A stretch of 64,000 nt of DNA from Gautieria morchelliformis. Lineage: Eukaryota > Basidiomycota > Agaricomycetes > Gomphales > Gomphaceae. Below the pieces are notes generated by a model. The model worked only from the letters and a program-made list of their open reading frames with translations, was not told where the DNA came from and did no database searches. Shown piece by piece: positions 58,231 to 64,000 of this stretch; positions within the stretch are counted from its first letter, which is position 1; each line of letters starts with the position of its first letter. The stretch is taken from NCBI GenBank assembly GCA_015179125.1, contig WHVA01000102.1:186001-250000 (forward strand). Reading direction: 5' to 3'. Position numbers and translations under genes: made by a program.

Positions 58231-58609
58231 GGCAGAATGGTAAGGATGGAATGCCAGGAATCTGCCCACCGGCAATTCCTCTGTCTGCTGTCTGCTCTGT
58301 CTGTTGTCTGCTCTGTTGTCTGCTGTCTGCTGTGTCCGCTGTCTGCTCTGCTCTGTCTGCTGTCTGCTCCTTTAGCTGGCTGGCTGTCTATTGCTTTGGC
58401 AGGCTGGCTATCTTTTGCTTGGGTTGGCTGGCTATCTATTGGCTTGGCTGGCTTTCTATTGGTAGGTAATATCTGTTTTTTAATGCATTGCCATGTATTT
58501 TATTTTATTTGTGTTTGTAATTTCATTGGTTCCTTTGTTTTTTCATCATATTGTATGGTCACATATGTGCTTTATATTTTTGTGAATTTTTTCGAAAATA
58601 GAGTTAAAT

Positions 58610-59220
58610 AACATCCCCAGACTGTGGTGAAAAAATTGTATTTTAATATCTATATTTTTGATGTTTTTTTTTTAAAATAGACATCAATAAGTTTCTCTGA
58701 AATTAATGACAATAGGTTCTGCTTTTAAATGTGGTTTGTTTTATTGTTTTATTTACTGTAAAGCTGCTTACCTATACTGGTGGCTGGCTTACTATGGCGT
58801 TGGCTGGGCTCTGGGTTTCTCTGTCAGTCTCTGGGCTTCTCTGGCTTTGGCTGGGCATTAATAACAGCTTCTGCTTCAATGTACTGTACTTTTTTGACAT
58901 TTTTTCGCAGATAGATGTCAATAAATTATCCTGACTTTATGAAAATTGACAACAGCTCCAGCTTAAATGTACAGTGCATTTTTTTGACATTTTTCGAAAA
59001 ATACATAATCTTGACTCTGCTAAAATTAATAACAACTTCAGCTTAAATGTACTGGACATTTGTTTTGAGAGAATCCTGACTTTGTTAAAATTAATAACAG
59101 CAGCTGCTTAAATATGGCTTCCTTTACAATTTTATTTATGTCTGTATATGTCACAAAATAGATATTGATACATGTCCCTGAGTTTGCGAAAAGTTAATGA
59201 TAAGTAACAGCCTCTGCTTG
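58610..59220. repeat. A/T-rich repeat, about 85-110 bp units, in unit A
   Basis: Repeats of the phrase TTTTTCGCAAATAGATATCAATAAATTATCCTGACT... (written here in part) followed by AAAATTAATAACAGCTTC and AAATGTACTGTACATT. About five diverged units are present. Confidence 0.75.
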
Positions 59221-59224
59221 CTTC

Positions 59225-60365
59225 ACTTTGAGGCCCTTGGGATATGCTACACATGCCATTGGGACATGCTACACACACTATGCATGGGGACACGCATGCT
59301 ATGCATGGAGACACATATGTTATGCATGGAGACATGCATGTTAGGCATGAAGACATGCATGTTAGGCGTGGAGACATGCACGTTAGGCGTGGAGACATGC
59401 GTGTTGTGCATGGGGACACGCATGCTATGTGTAGAGACACACATGTTATGCATGGGGCCAAGCATGCTATGCATGGGCACACACACACTATGTATGGGGA
59501 TATGCACACTATATGGTGGGATACACTATGCTTGGGGACATACTATGCTTGGGGACAGACACACTACGCACACTATGCATGGGGAAAAAACAAGGGACAT
59601 GTTATGCATGGGGGACACACTTTGCACACTATACTTGAGGGAGAGGCTACACACACCATGTGTAGGGAGATGCTACACATGTGGACACGCTATGCATGGG
59701 GGACACACATGCTATAATTTAGGGACATGCTACATTTGGGGACATGTTACAAACCAGGGACATGCTACACACAAAATACTTGAGGGATATGTTATGCATG
59801 TGGGACATGCCACACACACTGTACTTGGGGACATGCTGCATGTGGGGACACACTATGCTTGGGGGACGGGACACACAGGCTATGCATGGGCACACGCACA
59901 CTATGCATGGGGATGTGCACACTATATGTGGGGACACACTATGCTTGGGGGACACGGTACGAACAAGGGACGCACTACAAACAAGGGACATTCTACACAT
60001 GCTATACTTGGGGGACACGCTACAAACAAAGGACATGCTATGCACACTATACTTGGGGGACATGTTATGTATTGGGGACACACTTTGCACACTATACTCG
60101 AGGGAGATGCTACACACACTACATGTAGGGACATGCTACACATGTGGACACGCTATGCATGTGGGACACGCCATGCACACCGTACTTGGGGACATGCTAC
60201 ATGTGGAGACACACTATGCATGGAGGACATGCTATGCACACTATACTTGGGGACATGTTATGTGTGGGGTCATGTTAAAAACCAGGGACACAATAAGCAT
60301 GCTATATTCGAGGCTATGCATGGAGGACATGCTATGCACGCTATACTTGGGCACATGCAGACATG
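59225..60365. repeat. Minisatellite 1 (GGGGACATGCTATGCAT type)
   Basis: About 60 units of 16-22 bp built on GGGGACAYGCTATGCATG and variants with CACACTATACTT. The long frames across it (His/Met/Cys-rich) are by-products of the repeat, not genes. Confidence 0.9.
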
Positions 60366-60502
60366 TGTAGAGACATTACCTATCTTGATGTGTTACTTAT
60401 AGCTACTTTCAATTGCAATGAGATGTGTTTTACTTATCCCAAGTTTGATTTACCCAATGTGTTTGACCTACACCCCCATGTGAAGCATGGGTATCCACCT
60501 AG

Positions 60503-61049
60503 AGGTAAGGGTTCAAGAATCAAGTTAAGTTGGATATCAGAAATTGAGTTGGAAGGCAGAGGTCAGAGAGACAGAGGCCTTGCAAGTACTTGCTGTGGTA
60601 AGAACAGGAAACAGTGCAAAGGGAGTCACATATCAAAGTCACTTATCTGATTGCAGAACAGAGGCACACATGACTGGGTTTTATACAAAGAGCTGAGACA
60701 ACATGTCAGAAGGTAGAGGTAAGCAATTCCAGTGCAAGCAAAAGTAACTAGGATAAATGGAGTAAGTAACTAATATGGAGCAAGAGCAACTACAAGGGGA
60801 GGCTGGGTAGAACTAAGAACAATCAATAGGCAAAAGAACAAGGGGAATGTGGGTCTAATTGATAGTGGAACAAATGGATCTCCTGATGCTCCGGACTTGC
60901 TATGCTAAGGGTCAAGTAGGGAAGGCCAGTGAATAGAGTCAAAAGGGGAAGTATGTGAATAGTAAAGAACAAGGGGATCAAAAGGTCAAAGTGTGGATGT
61001 TGCGGAATAGAGCCAGAGGAGGCATGGAGGTAGTCAAGCAGCGTGGTCA
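60503..61049 (-). repeat. Truncated LTR related to family C
   Basis: On the minus strand it starts TGTTATGACCACGCTGC and keeps family C landmarks such as TTTGTATAAAACCC and TCTGCAATCAGATAA. It lacks the LTR 3' end, breaking off at the Helitron tail. The closing pentamer duplication is absent. Confidence 0.7.
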
Positions 61050-61639
61050 TAACATTACCTACCTTGATGTGTTACTTAGAGCTACTTTCAATCAATAAGA
61101 TGCGTTTTACTTATCTGAAAGAAATTTTCTTATCCGAATGTGTTTGACTTATCCCAAGTTTGATTTACCCAAGGCGTTTGACCTTGCTGATGCGTTTGAC
61201 CTTACTGAGGCGTTTGACTTGCACCCCGCGCGAAGCGCGGGTATCCACCTAGTCTAAGAGTAAAACGCGGGGGGTGGGTGGTTGTGGGCCCGCTGACAAC
61301 TAATGTTACAAATAATATTACGTAAAAATTAGGTCAGCGGAGCGAGCGGCGCAGCCGCGAGCCCAGGCCAGACCATTGATGCTGCGCAGCAGCGTCCCAG
61401 GTCACGTGACCGGTTCGCGTTCGTCGCGACCATACGCGAGGGTGGTCCGTGCACGACCCTTCACTCAGTATAAAGAGAGTGATGCTGCAGTACCGCACTC
61501 CCCACTGGTGTCTTCCTGTGTTCTGGCTGTACTGGTGGGCTTACTATTGCTTTGGCTGGGCTCTGGGTGTCTTTGTGTGTGTCTCTGGGTGTCTCTGGGC
61601 TTCTCTGGGCTTCTCTGCCTTTGGCTGTGAAGTGACACC

Positions 61640-62140
61640 AGCTTCTGCTTCAATGGCCTGTATATTTTTTCAATATTTTTTCGCAAATAGCTATCAATAA
61701 ACCTAACTTGCTAACCTTAACAATAGCCAACTTACATATCCTGTACATTTTTCGATATTTTTTCGCAAATAGACATCAATAAATGCAACTTGCTAACCTC
61801 AATAACAGCCAATTTAAATATCCTTTACATTTTTTTGACATTTCTTCGCAAATGGATATCAATAACTTCTTTGCTCAAGTTAGTAACAACTTCTGTTTTA
61901 ATGTAGTGTGTTTTTTTTTATCTTTTGTTGAAAAATAAGTATAGATATCAATGAATTATCCTGACTTTGCTAAAATTAATACCAGCTTCAGGTTACATGT
62001 ACTGTACATTTTTTGACATTTTTTTAAAAGGTAGATATCAATAAATTATCCAGGCTTTGCTAAAATTAATGACAACAGCTGCTTAAATGTGGTTTCTTTT
62101 GCTATTTTATTTATGTCTATATAAATAGATACTGATACAT
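61640..62140. repeat. A/T-rich repeat units in unit B
   Basis: The same family as 58610-59220: CGCAAATAGACATCAATAAA and variants, about five copies. Confidence 0.75.
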
Positions 62141-62146
62141 GTCCCT

Positions 62147-62910
62147 GATATGTGTGAGGACATGTTACGTGTGAGGACACGCTACCTGTGGGGACACATT
62201 ACATGTGAGGACACGTTTGAGGACACGCTACCTGTGGGGACACGTTACGTGCGAGGACACGCTACCTGTGAGGACACGTTACATGTGGGGACACGCTACC
62301 TGTGGGGACACATTAAGTGTGAGGACACGCTACCTGTGAGGACACGCTACCTGTGAGGACACGCTACCTGTGAGGACACGCTACCTGTGAGGACACGCTA
62401 CCTGTGAGGACACGTTATGTGTGGGGACACGTTATGTGTGGGGACATGCTACCTGTGAGGACACATTACGTGTGGGGACATGCTACCTGTGAGGACACGT
62501 TACATGTGGGGACACACTACCTGTGAGGACACGTTATGTGTGGGACATACTACCTGTGAGGACACATTACATGTGGGGCCACGCTACCTGTGAGGACACG
62601 CTACCTGTGGGCCCACGCTACCTGTGGGGACACGTTACGTGTGAGGACACATTACGTGTGGGGACACGCTACATGTGGGGCCACGCTACCTGTGAGGACA
62701 TGCTACCTGTGGGGACATGTCACCTGTGAGGACACGTTACGTGTGAGGACATGCTACCTGTGAGGACACGTTACGTGGGGGGACACGCTACCTGTGAGGA
62801 CAAGTTATGTGTGAGGACACACTACCTGTGAGGACATGTTATGTGTGGGGACGCACTACCTGTGGGGACGCGCTACCTGTGAGGACACGCTACGTGTGAG
62901 GACATGCTAT
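62147..62910. repeat. Minisatellite 2 (GAGGACACGCTACCTGTG, 18 bp)
   Basis: About 42 units of 17-19 bp alternating GAGGACACGCTACCTGTG with GGGGACACGTTACGTGT. It starts abruptly after a GATACATGTCCCTGA phrase that also precedes minisatellite 1. Confidence 0.92.
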
Positions 62911-63376
62911 CCAACTGCACTTTGGGTCTTCCCCCATTTCTGATTTTGGTATTGTTTCTGGTTCTGTGAGAGTGTCACCGGAGGATCAGCTGGCATATCG
63001 ATATAACCACATTGTTAAAATTCAGGATCCCCAAGATCACTATTGGATCTATTTCACAATGCACAAGCTTTGAAACCTGTGGATTGTGACAATAGGCGCA
63101 ATCTTATAATCTCTGATGATTCAGTCAAGACCATTACCACTTTCATGTCTAGAGTCGCTGGGAGGGCCATCCCAGAGGTTGAGAGAGGTTTGCATGTTCG
63201 ACTGTTCCATGGGTGCATACATGATTCATTATACTATATGAACAGGGATATATTTTGCATGATCCTATTTACCCTAATGCACTTGACCTTACTGACTCAC
63301 TTGACCTTACTGATGCATTTGACCTTACCGAGGCGTTTGACCTACACCCCCGCGCGAAGCGCGGGTACCCACCTAG
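62911..63376. other. Unit B tail without gene
   Basis: An open frame at 63043-63504 has fragments resembling Helitron-region host coding (YRYNHIVKIQDPQDHYWIYF at the left edge in another frame), but nothing I can name. It includes the subterminal TTGACCTTACTGA repeats and the 3' hairpin. Confidence 0.4.
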
Positions 63377-63726
63377 TTACTCTATATGAGATGAGCAGGT
63401 GTGGTCCTTGTGGGTGTCACTTATGTCAGATTTTAGGTCATCAAGTTGTCAGCAGAACACGAACACTGTGCAAGAGTGTTCATGGTCATGTGACCAGTTC
63501 ATAACGATTGCATCCATACGCATGCAGTATAAAGTTCAGGAACACCATGCAACCTATCCTGGCATTTTTCTCTCACTTTACCTTGCTATCCTGGGGTTTT
63601 CTCTTGCTGTGTGGCTTTCTGCCTCTGGCTGGCTTTCTCTTGGCTATCTCTGTGTAATCCATCTGACAGGTAATTTTATTGTGTTTTTGGTTTAGTTTTT
63701 TTTTTTTTTTGGTATTTTAACATATC

Positions 63727-63765
<39 letters not shown>

Positions 63766-63925
63766 AAGAATTTTTCATCTATAAATTTCCCTCCCTTTGC
63801 TGAAGAAAGTTGTATTTTAATATATGTACTATACATTTTTTAGAAATTATTTCAAAAATAGATATCAATAAGTTTGCTCAAAATTACATTAATGACAACA
63901 GTTTCTCCTTGCATTGTGGTTTGTT

Positions 63926-63958
<33 letters not shown>

Positions 63959-64000
63959 CATACTATGTATGTCAAAGAATAGATATGAACAAATGTCTAT
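63377..64000 (+). mobile_element. Helitron-like unit C, partial (runs off the window)
   Basis: Starts TTACTCTATATGAGATGAGC after CTAG, like unit A's TTACACTATATGAAAGC. It has GGTCATGTGACC (63484-63495), TATAAA (63528-63533), a short Leu-rich leader ORF to a GTAATT donor-like site, then A/T-rich repeats. It contains a (TA)n tract (about 63727-63763) and a T run (63928-63958). Confidence 0.6.

Larger units (their letters stand above)
58052..61252 (+). mobile_element. Non-autonomous Helitron-like unit A
   Basis: Begins next to the CTAG of the coding Helitron. It contains a G+C-rich block (GGCGCAGCCGC, GCTGCGCAGC), the palindrome GGTCACGTGACC (58176-58187), TATAAA (58225-58230), a short CTGGCTGGCT-rich leader, A/T-rich repeats, a minisatellite, and a hairpin ending CTAG at 60502. 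A second tail copy (61050-61252) ends with the CCCGCGCGAAGCGCGGG hairpin and CTAG. A truncated LTR separates the two tails. Confidence 0.7.
61253..63376 (+). mobile_element. Non-autonomous Helitron-like unit B
   Basis: Follows the CTAG of unit A directly (TCTAAGAGTAAAACGCGG; Helitrons start with TC). It shares with unit A the GGCGCAGCCGCGAGC and GATGCTGCGCAGCAGCGTCC blocks, GGTCACGTGACC (61400-61411), TATAAA (61469-61474), A/T-rich repeats (61640-62140), a minisatellite and the terminal hairpin CCCGCGCGAAGCGCGGG with CTAG at 63373-63376. Before the hairpin are four copies of TTGACCTTACTGA-type words. Confidence 0.72.

Noticed and set aside
59197..60402. 400-codon open frame rich in His, Met, Cys and Gly on the plus strand, and matching minus-strand frames
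   Set aside because: It lies wholly in the GGGGACAYGCTATGCATG minisatellite, and several frames are open at once because the repeat lacks stops. No domain or start context.
62150..62730. Open frames of about 68 codons with repeated CEDTLPVGTRY
   Set aside because: By-product of the 18 bp minisatellite.
59225..62910. CRISPR-like repeat arrays
   Set aside because: The units are contiguous with no unique spacers, and the context is fungal transposons, so these are minisatellites.

Overview
The window looks like a transposon graveyard from a filamentous fungus, most likely a basidiomycete. The clues are short (about 50-65 bp) GT-AG introns inside transposase genes and the mix of element families: Ty3/gypsy chromoviruses, Ty1/copia, a Tad-like LINE, hAT, CACTA-type MITEs, a Mutator-like element and Helitrons. 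The genus cannot be given from this sequence. I see no intact single-copy host gene, rRNA, tRNA or CRISPR array. The only recognisable host-type gene is a broken piece of the DNA-repair nuclease XPF/Rad1, carried inside a DNA transposon.

Layout. 1-1300 is unassigned. 1340-2445 is an intron-containing hAT transposase remnant. 2446-6897 is a minus-strand gypsy element (Gypsy-1) with its gag split by a solo LTR. 6898-9243 is mostly unassigned. 9244-11816 is the 5' half of a Tad-like LINE (zinc-knuckle ORF1 plus the start of an APE-type endonuclease), cut by a second gypsy of the Gypsy-1 family (Gypsy-2). Gypsy-2 is itself split by a nearly complete copia element (13629-19343) that carries a solo gypsy LTR in its RNase H region. 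19567-29712 is a minus-strand chromovirus (Gypsy-3) with an unfamiliar extra ORF downstream of the chromodomain and two copia solo LTRs inserted in it. 30008-32550 holds an integrase fragment, LTR pieces and a proline-rich repeat ORF. 33200-40613 is a decayed plus-strand chromovirus (Gypsy-4) with an intron-containing antisense ORF between pol and its putative 3' LTR.

41009-58051 is a Helitron (HUH Rep plus Pif1-type helicase) that has become a nest. Within it are a solo gypsy LTR, a CACTA MITE and two more solo LTRs. A second CACTA MITE contains a solo LTR, which contains a 9.3 kb Mutator-like element (47600-56894), which in turn contains an XPF/Rad1 fragment, another solo LTR, a third CACTA MITE and a multi-exon DDE transposase gene. 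Target-site duplications read at almost every level give the order of insertion. 58052-64000 is a run of tandem non-autonomous Helitron-like units. Each has a CACGTG-type palindrome and TATA box, A/T-rich repeats, a minisatellite (units A and B), and a 3' hairpin plus CTAG.

Two themes cut across the window. Premature stops in unrelated families repeatedly fall where a CGA arginine codon is expected, as if methyl-C deamination (RIP-like or passive) had acted. Newer insertions repeatedly land in the catalytic parts of older elements, leaving almost nothing capable of autonomous movement.
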